Part shown: piece after piece, positions 35,196 through 43,604 of the stretch
How positions within the stretch are numbered: the stretch's first letter is position 1
How the letters are laid out: each line of letters begins with the position of its first letter
NCBI GenBank assembly: GCA_036558745.1
Contig: DATBEZ010000003.1
Span: 186,001-250,000 of the forward strand
Length of the DNA: 64,000 nucleotides
Source: JAMXLJ01 sp036558745
GTDB taxonomy: Bacteria > Actinomycetota > Acidimicrobiia > IMCC26256 > JAMXLJ01
Direction of reading: 5' to 3'
Notes under the pieces: model-generated
Databases searched by the model: none
What the model saw: only the letters and a program-made list of their open reading frames with translations
What the model was told of the DNA's origin: nothing
Translations under genes and position numbers: made by a program

Positions 35196-37550
35196 ATGTC
35201 GATCGATCCGACGATCGGTGAGGATCAGGCGGTGCTCGACGCGGCCGAGCGGGACCTGGCGACACCGGCGGCACCTGCGCTCGGGCCCGACTCGCCGGTC
35301 GTGCCCGTCGTCCCGGAGAGCCGGCTCTACCGGGCAAAGATGCGGCTGCTCGGCCAGCCGCTGTCGACCGAGACGCTCGAGCACCAACGGCTCGGCAAAC
35401 CGACCGCGCTCGCGGTCTTCGCGTCCGACAACCTGTCGTCGGCGGCGTACGGGACCGAGGAGATCCTCCGCGTCCTCGTTCCCGTCGTCGGCGTCGCCGC
35501 GTTCTCGCTCGTCATCCCGGTCACGACCGCGCTGCTCGTCGTCCTCGGCTTCCTGATCCTCTCCTATCGCCAGACGATCAAGGAGTACCCGTCGGCCGGC
35601 GGCGCCTACATCGTCACGAAGGACAACCTCGGCAAGGTCCCCTCCCTCGTGGCCGGCGTCTCGCTCCTCACCGACTACATCCTCACCGTCGCGGTGTCGG
35701 TCGCGGCGGGCACCGCGGCGCTCGCCTCGGCGGTCCCCGCGCTCGTCCACATCGAGATCCCGCTGTCGATCCTGTTCGTGATGATCATCGCCTACGGGAA
35801 CCTGCGGGGCGTGAAGGAATCGGGCCGCGTGTTCGCGATCCCGACGTACTTCTTCCTGTTCGACATGGCGATCCTCCTCGGCTGGGGTCTGTACCAACTC
35901 GCGGTCGGGCACCTCCCTGTGGAATCCCTCCATGCGCACGGGCTGGTCCCCGTCGGGACCGCGGGGGACGGGTTGCTCTACGGCGCCGCGCTGTTCGTCG
36001 TGCTCAGGGCGTTCGCATCCGGAGGTGCGGCCGTCACCGGGGTGGAGGCGATCTCGAACGGGGTGCCCGCGTTCCGCGAGCCGGCGTGGAAGAACGCGCG
36101 CACGACGCTCGTGATCATGGGCACGACGCTCGGCGTCATGTTCCTCGGGCTCTCGACCCTCGCTGCGCAGATGCACGTCGCGCCGTACAAGGACGGGACG
36201 CCGACGGTGATCTCACAGGTCGGCAAGCTGGTCTACGGGACGAGCCCGCTCGGCCACACGCTGTTCTACCTGCTGCAGATCGGGACGCTCCTCATCCTGA
36301 TCCTGGCCGCGAACACGAGCTTCGCCGACTTCCCGCGCCTCGCGAGCTTCGCGGCGGCCGACCACTTCATGCCGAGGCAGCTGACCAAGCGCGGGCACCG
36401 GCTCGTGTTCTCGAACGGCATCATCATGCTCGCCGGTACCGCCATCGTCGTGCTGCTCGCGACCGAGGCCAAGGTCTCCCGGCTCATCCCGCTCTACGCG
36501 ATCGGCGTGTTCACGAGCTTCACCCTGTCCCAGGTCGGGATGGCGAAGCACCACATCCGCAGGAAGGAGCCGGGCTGGCGTCGCGGCCTCTTCATCAACG
36601 GCACCGGCGCTGCGATGACGGCCGTCGTCACCGTGATCATCGCGGTCACGAAGTTCACCGAGGGCGGATGGGTGATCATCGTGGCGGTCCCGATCCTGGT
36701 GCTCGCGCTGCTGCGTCTGAACCGCGCGTACACGGCCGAGGGCGACGAGCTCCTCACCGACGCGAAACTCGCGGCGGAGGCGCCGATTCTGCGCCGTCAC
36801 GTCGTGCTGGTGTTCCTCGGCTCGCTCGACCTGGCGGGAGCACGCGCGTTGCAGTACGCACGCGCGCTGACGCCCGACGAGATGCGTGCGGTGCACTTCG
36901 CCGTCGATATCCCGCGCGCGAACGCGCTGCGACTCGAGTGGCTCGAGCTCGGCCTGACCCGCATCCCCCTCGAGATCGTCGCCTGCGAGGACCGCCGGAT
37001 CACGCGCGCCGCGGTCGAGACCGTCGCGGAGACGCTCGCCGACGGCAAGACCGAGGTGACGATTCTCCTGCCGCGCATCGAGTACAACCGGCCGTGGCAC
37101 CGGATCCTCCACGACCGGACGTCGCGTTCCATCGCGTCGGTGCTGTCCGACCTTCCCCACGCGAACGTGACGTTCGTGCCCTACCAGCTCGGTCCGCGCC
37201 GCCGGCTCCACTTCGACGAGGCCACGCTCGCTGCGACGCAGCGTCTGGCCCAGGATCACGACGTTCCCACCGTCGCCGGCCCCGTCGCCCCCATCGACCA
37301 TGCCGAGGCGCGCCACACCATCACGGTCGCGGGCAAGGTTCACTCGCTTCGGGTGCAGCCGCGGGCCGAGGTCGCGACGCTCGAATGCACGCTGCGCGAC
37401 GAGACCGGCACGATCAACCTCGTCTTCCTCGGCCGCAAGCACGTGGCCGGCATCGAGCCCGGCACCCGGCTCGTCGCGACCGGGATGGTCGGGCGCCGTC
37501 AGGGGCGGCTCGAGATCATCAACCCCGACTACGAGTTCCGTTCCGCCTGA
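35196..37550 (+). CDS. APC-family permease fused to a C-terminal OB-fold
   Basis: A 784-residue protein. The first ~500 residues are an APC-superfamily transporter (LGKPTALAVFASDNLSSAAYGTEE is the entry, then 12 membrane helices), typical of amino acid or K+/amino acid uptake. Residues ~500-700 are a cytosolic domain seen in related permeases. The end (~709-784, KVHSLRVQP, LECTLRDETGTINLVFLGRK, GMVGRRQGRLEIINP) is an OB-fold like that of RecG or small actinobacterial OB proteins. In related genomes the OB protein is a separate gene near trk genes. It likely belongs to a potassium/osmotic unit with the DUF4118 gene. Confidence 0.88.
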   Translation: MSIDPTIGEDQAVLDAAERDLATPAAPALGPDSPVVPVVPESRLYRAKMRLLGQPLSTETLEHQRLGKPTALAVFASDNLSSAAYGTEEILRVLVPVVGVAAFSLVIPVTTALLVVLGFLILSYRQTIKEYPSAGGAYIVTKDNLGKVPSLVAGVSLLTDYILTVAVSVAAGTAALASAVPALVHIEIPLSILFVMIIAYGNLRGVKESGRVFAIPTYFFLFDMAILLGWGLYQLAVGHLPVESLHAHGLVPVGTAGDGLLYGAALFVVLRAFASGGAAVTGVEAISNGVPAFREPAWKNARTTLVIMGTTLGVMFLGLSTLAAQMHVAPYKDGTPTVISQVGKLVYGTSPLGHTLFYLLQIGTLLILILAANTSFADFPRLASFAAADHFMPRQLTKRGHRLVFSNGIIMLAGTAIVVLLATEAKVSRLIPLYAIGVFTSFTLSQVGMAKHHIRRKEPGWRRGLFINGTGAAMTAVVTVIIAVTKFTEGGWVIIVAVPILVLALLRLNRAYTAEGDELLTDAKLAAEAPILRRHVVLVFLGSLDLAGARALQYARALTPDEMRAVHFAVDIPRANALRLEWLELGLTRIPLEIVACEDRRITRAAVETVAETLADGKTEVTILLPRIEYNRPWHRILHDRTSRSIASVLSDLPHANVTFVPYQLGPRRRLHFDEATLAATQRLAQDHDVPTVAGPVAPIDHAEARHTITVAGKVHSLRVQPRAEVATLECTLRDETGTINLVFLGRKHVAGIEPGTRLVATGMVGRRQGRLEIINPDYEFRSA

Positions 37551-37650
37551 CGCGTACGCGCGCCGTCGAGGCGTGGCGCCCCGCGCTCGCGGGTAGTCCT
37601 CCGGCATCACGCGCGTGGTCTCGCCCGACCACGCCGGAGGAGGAACGACG

Positions 37651-37983
37651 ATGTGGTTCGCGGCGGTGATCCTGGCCCTCGTGGTGATCGCGGCGATCGC
37701 CGTGCTGATGGGCACGCGGCGGCGCGCGACACGGGCCGGTTCGACACGGCCGACGCCCGTACCGCCACCGATCCGTTCCGGGGGCGAGCCCACGCACCCG
37801 GAGACGTGGGCCGGCGCGATCGGCGACGACGACGCGCGCCGTCACGCCGAGGCGGTGGGCATGCAGGGAGTGGACGACGCCGATTCGCGCGAGATCGTCG
37901 AGCGGCTCCACGAGGAGCAGCCCAGCCGGCGGCTCCCGGCCCGCGCGGCTGACGAAGGCGCAGGCGGTCGGGGCGGCGCGTAG
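37651..37983 (+). CDS. small single-span membrane protein
   Basis: A 110-residue protein: one N-terminal membrane helix (MWFAAVILALVVIAAIAVL) followed by a Pro/Arg-rich polar tail with DDDARRHAEAVGMQGVDDAD. GGAGGAGGA 6 bp before the ATG at 37651 fixes the start against an earlier in-frame one. No family recognised. It follows the permease by 100 bp. Confidence 0.75.
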   Translation: MWFAAVILALVVIAAIAVLMGTRRRATRAGSTRPTPVPPPIRSGGEPTHPETWAGAIGDDDARRHAEAVGMQGVDDADSREIVERLHEEQPSRRLPARAADEGAGGRGGA

Positions 37984-38010
37984 GCCGGACGCGTCGGCGC
38001 ACTCCTCGCG

Positions 38011-38859
38011 TCAGGGTCGCGCGAACCGCTGCACGAACGCGAGCGCGGTATCGGCCACCTCACGCCACCCGTGATCGATCGTCAGCGCGTGCGCGCGATC
38101 GGCCATCTCCACGATCTCGGTGACACCCGGGTTCCGACGCTCCCGCTTGTACGACGCGCGTGCGATCGCGGGCGGCACGGTGTGGTCCTTCTGGCCGTAC
38201 ACGACGAGCAGCGGCCCACGGTCGGGGTTCTTGGTCTTGACCTTCACCTCGGTCCACGGGTTCAGGTTCGCCGTCGCCGCTTGGAACAGCGGCGCGCCTG
38301 CGGCGGGCACCGCGTACGTCGCGTAGAGCTCCTTCGCCTCGTCCTCCGTCACCGCGTTGGCGAACGCGTAACGAAACTGCTCGTACGTGAGCGGCACCGC
38401 ACGTCCGTGATTCGCGGGGTTGCCGAGGACGGGTGAGGCGGAACGGAGCGCGGAGATGGGCAACGGCAAGACGCCGCGGAACGGCGCCGGCGAGATCGCG
38501 ACGGTCACAGCGGACATGTCGCGGCCCGCGAGGATCTCCGCGAGCAGTCCGCCGAACGAGTGCCCGACGATCGCGGGCTTGCGGTCGAGCTTGCCGATCA
38601 CGTCCTCGAAGTGGTCGGCGACCTCACCGACGGTCTTGTGGGCGAACACCTCGGGGTGACGCTTTGCGTCCTCGACGGTGTTGGGGTCGTCGGGCCAGCC
38701 CGGCGCGAGCGTCGTGTAGCCCGCGTCCTCGAACACCGTGCGCCACCGATCCCAGCTGCTCGGAAGGAGCCACAGCCCGTGGATGAAGACGACGGGCTCG
38801 CGGCCCGACGCGTTCGCGTGATCGATCTGCTGCTGCTCGTAGTCGGTGATGACGGCCAC
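38011..38859 (-). CDS. alpha/beta hydrolase
   Basis: A 282-residue alpha/beta-hydrolase. HGLWLLPSSWDRW is the oxyanion region, VGHSFGGLLAEIL the Ser nucleophile elbow (~103), YGQKDHTVPP the acid strand and AHALTIDHGW the catalytic His. No signal peptide. GTG start with GAGGAGGAG 3 bp upstream. Probably an esterase-like enzyme; convergent with the small membrane protein gene. Confidence 0.87.
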   Translation of the reverse strand: MAVITDYEQQQIDHANASGREPVVFIHGLWLLPSSWDRWRTVFEDAGYTTLAPGWPDDPNTVEDAKRHPEVFAHKTVGEVADHFEDVIGKLDRKPAIVGHSFGGLLAEILAGRDMSAVTVAISPAPFRGVLPLPISALRSASPVLGNPANHGRAVPLTYEQFRYAFANAVTEDEAKELYATYAVPAAGAPLFQAATANLNPWTEVKVKTKNPDRGPLLVVYGQKDHTVPPAIARASYKRERRNPGVTEIVEMADRAHALTIDHGWREVADTALAFVQRFARP

Positions 38860-38903
38860 TGCTCCTCCTCGCGCGCGTCGGTGTCGCGCGGTCGAGTATG
38901 GCA

Positions 38904-38940
38904 GTCGGCTCCGCGCCCGTTGCCCGGGCGCGGAGCCGAC
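38904..38940 (-). terminator. 16-bp perfect hairpin after the Asp-nucleophile hydrolase
   Basis: GTCGGCTCCGCGCCCG pairs over all 16 bp with CGGGCGCGGAGCCGAC around a TTGCC loop. It lies 38 bp past the hydrolase stop (transcript from the right) and before the next hydrolase start. No T-run. Confidence 0.8.
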
Positions 38941-38977
38941 GTCGTCATCGTACGTTCAGCTCTCGTTGTCGACGCGG

Positions 38978-39859
38978 TCAGCTCGCGACGCGCTCGCTCG
39001 ACGCGCCGGCCCAGTGCCGACGCAGGTGCGGCACCAGCTCGCCCGCGCGCTCGTCGGGGAAGAACAGCTTCGCTCCCTCGATCTCGACGACCTCGCGGGC
39101 ACCCGGGATCAGGTCCCGCAGCCAGTAGGCCCACTTGACGTCGAAGAATTCGTCGGCCGTGCCCCACACGACGAGCGTCGGCACCTCGAGCCGGGCCAGC
39201 GCGGGCTCGACCGCGAGGAGGTAACGCGGCTCCATCGCGGCGAGCAGCTCCTCGAAGCGACGAGCCCGCTCCGGTGCACCGATGACGGGCTCGAGGAACG
39301 CGCGCACGATTTCGAGGTCGAGCTGCTCGGGATGCTCGTACCCCGTGCCGAACACCGCGGTGCGGGCCGCACCGAGATCCGCGAGCAACGCCGGCGCGCT
39401 CGGGGCGAGCGCGCCCGCCTTCGCGAGCTCGACCGTCGGCGCGAACGCCTCCGGCGGCACGTTGTCGTGCACGTCGCAGTTCGTGAGCGTGAACGTGCGC
39501 AACCGCTCGGGACGACGCGCCGCGACGATCTGCGCGACCGCACCACCGGTGTCGTGCGCGACGAGGTCGATGTTGACGAGCCCGTCGGCCTCGCAGAACG
39601 CGTCCACCGCGTCGGCGAGACCGTCGAGGGTCAGGTCCTGATCGGGCGTCGCGGGACTGTGCCCGTGCAGGGGCAGGTCCAGCGCAATGCAGCGCCGCTC
39701 CGCCGCGAGGCGGTCGAGCACGTTGCGCCACAGGTACGCGTTGGTGCCGACACCGTGGACGAAGAGGGCGGGCGGACCCTCGCCGACGTCGATGCAGCTC
39801 ACGTCGCCGGTCCGGGTGCCGACGGTCCTGCGGTGGCTCTCGAGGGTGTGCAGATCCAT
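38978..39859 (-). CDS. alpha/beta hydrolase with Asp nucleophile (dehalogenase/epoxide hydrolase type)
   Basis: A 293-residue alpha/beta-hydrolase. FVHGVGTNAYLWR is the oxyanion region, and the nucleophile elbow is VAHDTGGAVAQIV, with Asp instead of Ser, as in haloalkane dehalogenases, fluoroacetate dehalogenase and epoxide hydrolases. VVWGTADEFFDVKWA is the acid strand; the expected catalytic His is not obvious to me near the end (GAKLFFPDE stands where it would be), so activity is uncertain. ATG with GAGGT upstream; controlled by the divergent TetR. Confidence 0.82.
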   Translation of the reverse strand: MDLHTLESHRRTVGTRTGDVSCIDVGEGPPALFVHGVGTNAYLWRNVLDRLAAERRCIALDLPLHGHSPATPDQDLTLDGLADAVDAFCEADGLVNIDLVAHDTGGAVAQIVAARRPERLRTFTLTNCDVHDNVPPEAFAPTVELAKAGALAPSAPALLADLGAARTAVFGTGYEHPEQLDLEIVRAFLEPVIGAPERARRFEELLAAMEPRYLLAVEPALARLEVPTLVVWGTADEFFDVKWAYWLRDLIPGAREVVEIEGAKLFFPDERAGELVPHLRRHWAGASSERVAS

Positions 39860-39984
39860 GGCGCGACCTCGCTTTCGGGCGTGGGTGGCCCGGTCGGGAC
39901 GCTGATCGGCGCATTGCCCGATGAGCGTCCCAACCGGGCGGGGGGACGGGCCGCCCGGTCCTCCGTGGGCTACGGTTGGCACCG

Positions 39985-39997
39985 ACCGACTGTCGGT
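39985..39997. promoter_or_regulatory. TetR operator 1
   Basis: ACCGAC-T-GTCGGT, a perfect inverted repeat with a 1-nt centre, in the gap between the divergent hydrolase and TetR genes. It is the twin of the site 24 bp further on. Confidence 0.8.
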
Positions 39998-40008
39998 CTA
40001 GTATCCAT

Positions 40009-40021
40009 ACCGACAGTCGGT
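40009..40021. promoter_or_regulatory. TetR operator 2
   Basis: ACCGAC-A-GTCGGT, centre 24 bp from the first copy. Two equal sites in a divergent gap are the classic layout for a TetR that represses both itself and its neighbour. Confidence 0.8.
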
Positions 40022-40074
40022 TTGTCAATGCGTTCTCGCAGGAATGTCGTGCTCGACGGGAAGGAGCGAGGTCG

Positions 40075-40677
40075 GTGGACCGGCGGGCCGAGCAGGGTCG
40101 GGCCACGCGCGAGCATCTGGTCGAGGTGGCCACGCGCCTGTTCGCCGAGCACGGCTACGAGGGCACCTCGATCGAGTCGGTGCTCGAGGCGGCCGGTGTC
40201 AGCCGGGGCTCGCTGTACCACCACTTCAAGGGCAAGGACGCGCTCTTCGACGAGGTGCTCGAGGCCGTCGAGACCCGCATCGGGGAGGAGACCCTCGCCG
40301 CGATCGTGGCCGAGACCGATCCGGCCGACCCCGATCCCGTCGTCGCGCTCCGCGCCGGCTCCCGCGCCTGGATCCGTCTCGCCGGTGATCCCGTCGTACG
40401 CCGCATCCTGCTCGTCGACGCGCCCGCGGTCCTCGGTTGGGAGCGGTGGCGCGAGATCGAGGAAGAGCACGCGCTCGGCGGGGTGAAGCTCACGATGCAG
40501 GCCGCCGCCGACCGCGGCCTCGTGCGTCCGGAGATGGTCGACCTCTTCGCGCACATGCTGCTCGCCGGGGTCAACGAGATCGCGCTCGTGCTCGCGCGCT
40601 CACCCGACGACCCTGACGCGAGACGCACCGCGGAAGCCGCGGTCGACGACTTCGTCGCGCGCCTGCTCGGGAGCTGA
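40075..40677 (+). CDS. TetR/AcrR-family repressor
   Basis: A 200-residue repressor. The N-terminal helix-turn-helix (TREHLVEVATRLFAEHGYEG, then ESVLEAAGVSRGSLYHHFKGKDALF) is intact; the rest is an all-helical ligand and dimer domain with WIRLAGDPVVRRILLVD. AAGGAG 8 bp before the GTG at 40075 fixes the start. The twin operators upstream show likely autoregulation and control of the Asp-nucleophile hydrolase; the inducer may be its substrate. Confidence 0.93.
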   Translation: MDRRAEQGRATREHLVEVATRLFAEHGYEGTSIESVLEAAGVSRGSLYHHFKGKDALFDEVLEAVETRIGEETLAAIVAETDPADPDPVVALRAGSRAWIRLAGDPVVRRILLVDAPAVLGWERWREIEEEHALGGVKLTMQAAADRGLVRPEMVDLFAHMLLAGVNEIALVLARSPDDPDARRTAEAAVDDFVARLLGS

Positions 40678-40768
40678 GCGCGCCGCCGGGCGCGAGTGGG
40701 CGTCGGCGGCCGCCGGTTGTCACAATGCCGGGGGAGCCCGACCGGACCGGGACGCGTCGGGGCGGGAC

Positions 40769-41971
40769 ATGCGACTGGGACCCACGCTGATCGTCGCCGG
40801 CGTCGTGACGGGGCTCGCGGCAACCGGGGCCAGCGCGGCGGCGTGGACACGCGCGCGTCCACCCGGCTCGGCGCGTCTCGTCGGATCGGTCGCCACCCTG
40901 CCGACCGTTCCTGCTCCCCCACCCCCGCCCACCGCGACCACGGCGCACGCCGCGCGTCCGGTCACGACGACCACGACCGCGCCGCCGGATCCGATCTCCT
41001 CGCGCGCGCCGGCGGAGATCATCACGCCTCCGGGTCAGGACGTCGCCAACCCGTTCGTGCTCGTCGAGCCCGACCGCTACTGGTTGTACTCGAGCAACGG
41101 GCCGGCCGCGTCGGTGTGGACCGGACTGATCGCGCTCGCGAACGTGCCCGTGCGCACCTCGACCGATCTCCGCCACTGGCAGGTCGCGGCGGACGCGCTG
41201 CCCGCGCTGCCCGACTGGGCCCAACCCGGTGCGACGTGGGCGCCGGACGTCCGCAAGGTCGCGCCGGGCCGGTACGTCCTCTACTTCACCGCGCGCGTGC
41301 GCGGCGTGCGGCCCGACACGGAGTGCATCGGGGTGGGAACGTCGACCGTGGCGTGGGGTCCGTTCGCGCCCGCGCCGGCACCGCTCGTGTGCCAGCTCGA
41401 CCATCACGGTTCGATCGACGCGCGCGCGGTCGGCCTCGGCACCGGACCGGGCGGCAGCGCGGGCGCGGACGCGGCGCCCGCAGTGCTGGTGTGGAAGGCG
41501 GACGACAACGCCAATCCGCAGCTCGGCGCGCGCGGCTACACGAGCATCTGGTCGCAGCCACTCACCCCCGACGGCACCCGACTCACGGGGTTGGCGACTC
41601 GCATCCTGGTCCCGTACGGACCCGCGCAGGCACGGATCGTCGAGGCGCCGCAGCTCATCCGCGACCAGGCCGGTCGCTGGTGGCTGCTCGCATCCGGCGG
41701 TTGGTACAACCAGTCGACGTACCACATGTTCTGGGCCCAGTGCGCGACGCCACAGGGATCGTGCTTCGACACCGGCATCCCGTGGCTCCGTTCGAACGCA
41801 CAGGGCACGGGTCCCGGTGAGGGCTCGCTGTTCGTCGATCGCGACGGCACGACCTATCTCGTGTACTCGCCACACAACGTGTCCGGGCGCCGCGCGACGC
41901 CGCGTCCCGTCGCGATGGCGCGCGTCGCGTTCGGGCCCGACGGTCCGTACTTCGGCGCGCTGCCGCGCTGA
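40769..41971 (+). CDS. GH43-like five-bladed beta-propeller, exported
   Basis: A 400-residue protein with a signal-like N-terminus (LIVAGVVTGLAATGASAAAW), a Pro/Thr-rich spacer (~40-85), then a glycosidase-like propeller. ANPFVLVEPDRYWLYSS, ATWAPDVRKVAPGRYVLYFTA, IDARAVGL and VEAPQLIRDQAGRWWLLAS are the repeated GH43-type blades, with Asp and Glu at the expected catalytic places. It probably acts on arabinan or xylan-type sugars outside the cell; specificity cannot be told. Confidence 0.8.
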   Translation: MRLGPTLIVAGVVTGLAATGASAAAWTRARPPGSARLVGSVATLPTVPAPPPPPTATTAHAARPVTTTTTAPPDPISSRAPAEIITPPGQDVANPFVLVEPDRYWLYSSNGPAASVWTGLIALANVPVRTSTDLRHWQVAADALPALPDWAQPGATWAPDVRKVAPGRYVLYFTARVRGVRPDTECIGVGTSTVAWGPFAPAPAPLVCQLDHHGSIDARAVGLGTGPGGSAGADAAPAVLVWKADDNANPQLGARGYTSIWSQPLTPDGTRLTGLATRILVPYGPAQARIVEAPQLIRDQAGRWWLLASGGWYNQSTYHMFWAQCATPQGSCFDTGIPWLRSNAQGTGPGEGSLFVDRDGTTYLVYSPHNVSGRRATPRPVAMARVAFGPDGPYFGALPR

Positions 41972-41983
41972 ACACAGCGCGGC
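41962..41983. terminator. hairpin at convergent stops
   Basis: GCCGCGCTG pairs with CAGCGCGGC around AACA, overlapping the stop codon of the GH43-like gene and directly next to the stop of the FAD monooxygenase gene. It can stop both transcripts. Confidence 0.7.
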
Positions 41984-43450
41984 CTACGCGGCCGCGGCCG
42001 CGCCGAACCAGGCCGTGAGCGCTCGTGGCAGCTCAGGCTCCGTGAGCTCACCCGCAAAGACGACGTGACCGTCGGGTCGGATCAACACGGCTGCGGGAGC
42101 CGCGACCTCGCCGAGGACCGGAAGCTCCCACACCCCGTCGCACCTCGCGTCGACCACGCGGACCCGACCCGCCCATGGCGAGACGTCGAGACCGCCGGGC
42201 TCACCGAGGTTCAGGAGCACGGGACGAGCGTCGTGCAGCAGGCTGAACACGCGCGTGGGCCCCTCCGCGGTGTGCACGTCGAGGTCGGGCATGCGCCGCC
42301 CGAGCAGCGGGTGTCCGTCTCCGAGGTCGTAGTGGATGTCGAGCGCGGCGAGCATCGCGGCGATGCGCCGGCGCGGCTCGTCCATACTGAGCAGTTCGGT
42401 CATGGTGTCGCGAAGGGCCCCGTGACGGTCGTCGGGCGTGCCGAGCGCGACGATCGCCATGGTCGTGTGCAGCACCCGCGCACCGACGGGGTGCCGTTCC
42501 GCGTGGTACGTGTCGAGGAGGCCCTCGGGTGATGTCCCGTTGACCACCTGGGCCAGCTTCCATCCCAGGTTCACGGCATCCTGCACACCGGTGTTCAGCC
42601 CCTGGCCGCCGTTCGGAGGATGCACGTGTGCCGCGTCTCCGGCCAGCAACACACGCCCGTCGCGATACGACGCGGCCTGGCGCGTCATGTCCGTGAACCG
42701 CGAGATCCAGCCCGCGCTGCGAAGCCCGTAGTCCGTGCCGTACACGGTGACGAGCGCGTCGCGAAGCTCGCCCATGTCGGGGTCGCCGGTGTGGTCCGGG
42801 TGTCGTTCCGTGAGGACGACCCGGATCGGTTCCCCGGCTTCCCTCCGATTGAGGGCATGCGTGCCGGCGCTGTCGCGCCGGATGCCGAACTCCGGCTCCT
42901 CGTCCATCTCGACGTCGGCGATGATCCAGCTCGTCGTCGGATCCAACCCGGGGAAGTCGATCCCGGCCGCCTTGCGGATCACGCTTCGTCCTCCATCGCA
43001 GCCGACGAGGTACTCCGCTCGCAGCGACAGGTCACCGGATACTTCGACGTCGACACCGCGGCCGTCTTGCGCGAAGCCCGTCACCTCGCGACGACGAAGG
43101 ATCGGAACGCCGAGCTCCGCGACCCAGCCGGCCAGGATGCGCTCGAAGTGGCTCTGCCAGAGCGCGAGCACGTAGTTGTGCCGGCTGGGGAAGTCGCCGA
43201 CGTCCATCGGGATCAGCGAGAACGTCTGCACCTGGCCGACCCTCCCCGCCGAGATGAAACGTTGCGCGATGCCACGCTGGTCGAGCACCTCGATGGTGCG
43301 CGAGAAGAGACCTCCGGCTCGCGATCCGTCGAGCTCCTGATTGGCGCGTCGTTCGACGACAACGACGTCGACACCCGCCAACGCGAGCTCGCCCGCCAAC
43401 ATCAGCCCCGTCGGGCCGCCGCCTGCGATCACCACCGCATGCTCGGTCAT
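41984..43450 (-). CDS. FAD-dependent aromatic monooxygenase
   Basis: A 488-residue flavin hydroxylase of the phenol hydroxylase/RdmE type. IAGGGPTGLMLAGELALAG binds the ADP of FAD, VGCDGGRSVIRKAAG is the DG motif, and LLAGDAAHVHPPNGGQGLNTG the GD motif. The end (~400-488) is the thioredoxin-like domain of the group. It hydroxylates an aromatic or polyketide substrate with NAD(P)H and oxygen. GAGGAGGCG 4 bp before the ATG. Confidence 0.92.
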   Translation of the reverse strand: MTEHAVVIAGGGPTGLMLAGELALAGVDVVVVERRANQELDGSRAGGLFSRTIEVLDQRGIAQRFISAGRVGQVQTFSLIPMDVGDFPSRHNYVLALWQSHFERILAGWVAELGVPILRRREVTGFAQDGRGVDVEVSGDLSLRAEYLVGCDGGRSVIRKAAGIDFPGLDPTTSWIIADVEMDEEPEFGIRRDSAGTHALNRREAGEPIRVVLTERHPDHTGDPDMGELRDALVTVYGTDYGLRSAGWISRFTDMTRQAASYRDGRVLLAGDAAHVHPPNGGQGLNTGVQDAVNLGWKLAQVVNGTSPEGLLDTYHAERHPVGARVLHTTMAIVALGTPDDRHGALRDTMTELLSMDEPRRRIAAMLAALDIHYDLGDGHPLLGRRMPDLDVHTAEGPTRVFSLLHDARPVLLNLGEPGGLDVSPWAGRVRVVDARCDGVWELPVLGEVAAPAAVLIRPDGHVVFAGELTEPELPRALTAWFGAAAAA

Positions 43451-43571
43451 CGCGCCTCCTCGCGAGCTGACTCAATGGAGGACGCATGGTGAGCACGTTC
43501 GGGTCGCTTGCGGCAAGCCCCGTCGCTCGCGTTATCGTTCGTATGGCAGCGCGTGTCCCTGCCCGGACGGT

Positions 43572-43604
43572 TCAGATCTCGGACGCTCAGATCTCGGACG
43601 CTCA
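43572..43604. repeat. 15-bp tandem repeat at the end of the MBL gene
   Basis: TCAGATCTCGGACGC occurs twice in tandem (43572-43586, 43587-43601) and leads into TCAGACCTCG, which contains the stop codon of the minus-strand gene. Each unit is five codons long and carries an in-frame TGA on the minus strand. It looks like slippage duplication of the gene end. Confidence 0.7.

Noticed and set aside
34176..36176. 666-residue minus-strand reading opposite the DUF4118 and permease genes
   Set aside because: Composition is almost only Arg, Asp, Glu and His, with no domain; it is the shadow of real genes.
43572..43604. Tandem 15-bp units considered as a CRISPR or satellite
   Set aside because: Only two full copies, no spacers, inside a gene end.
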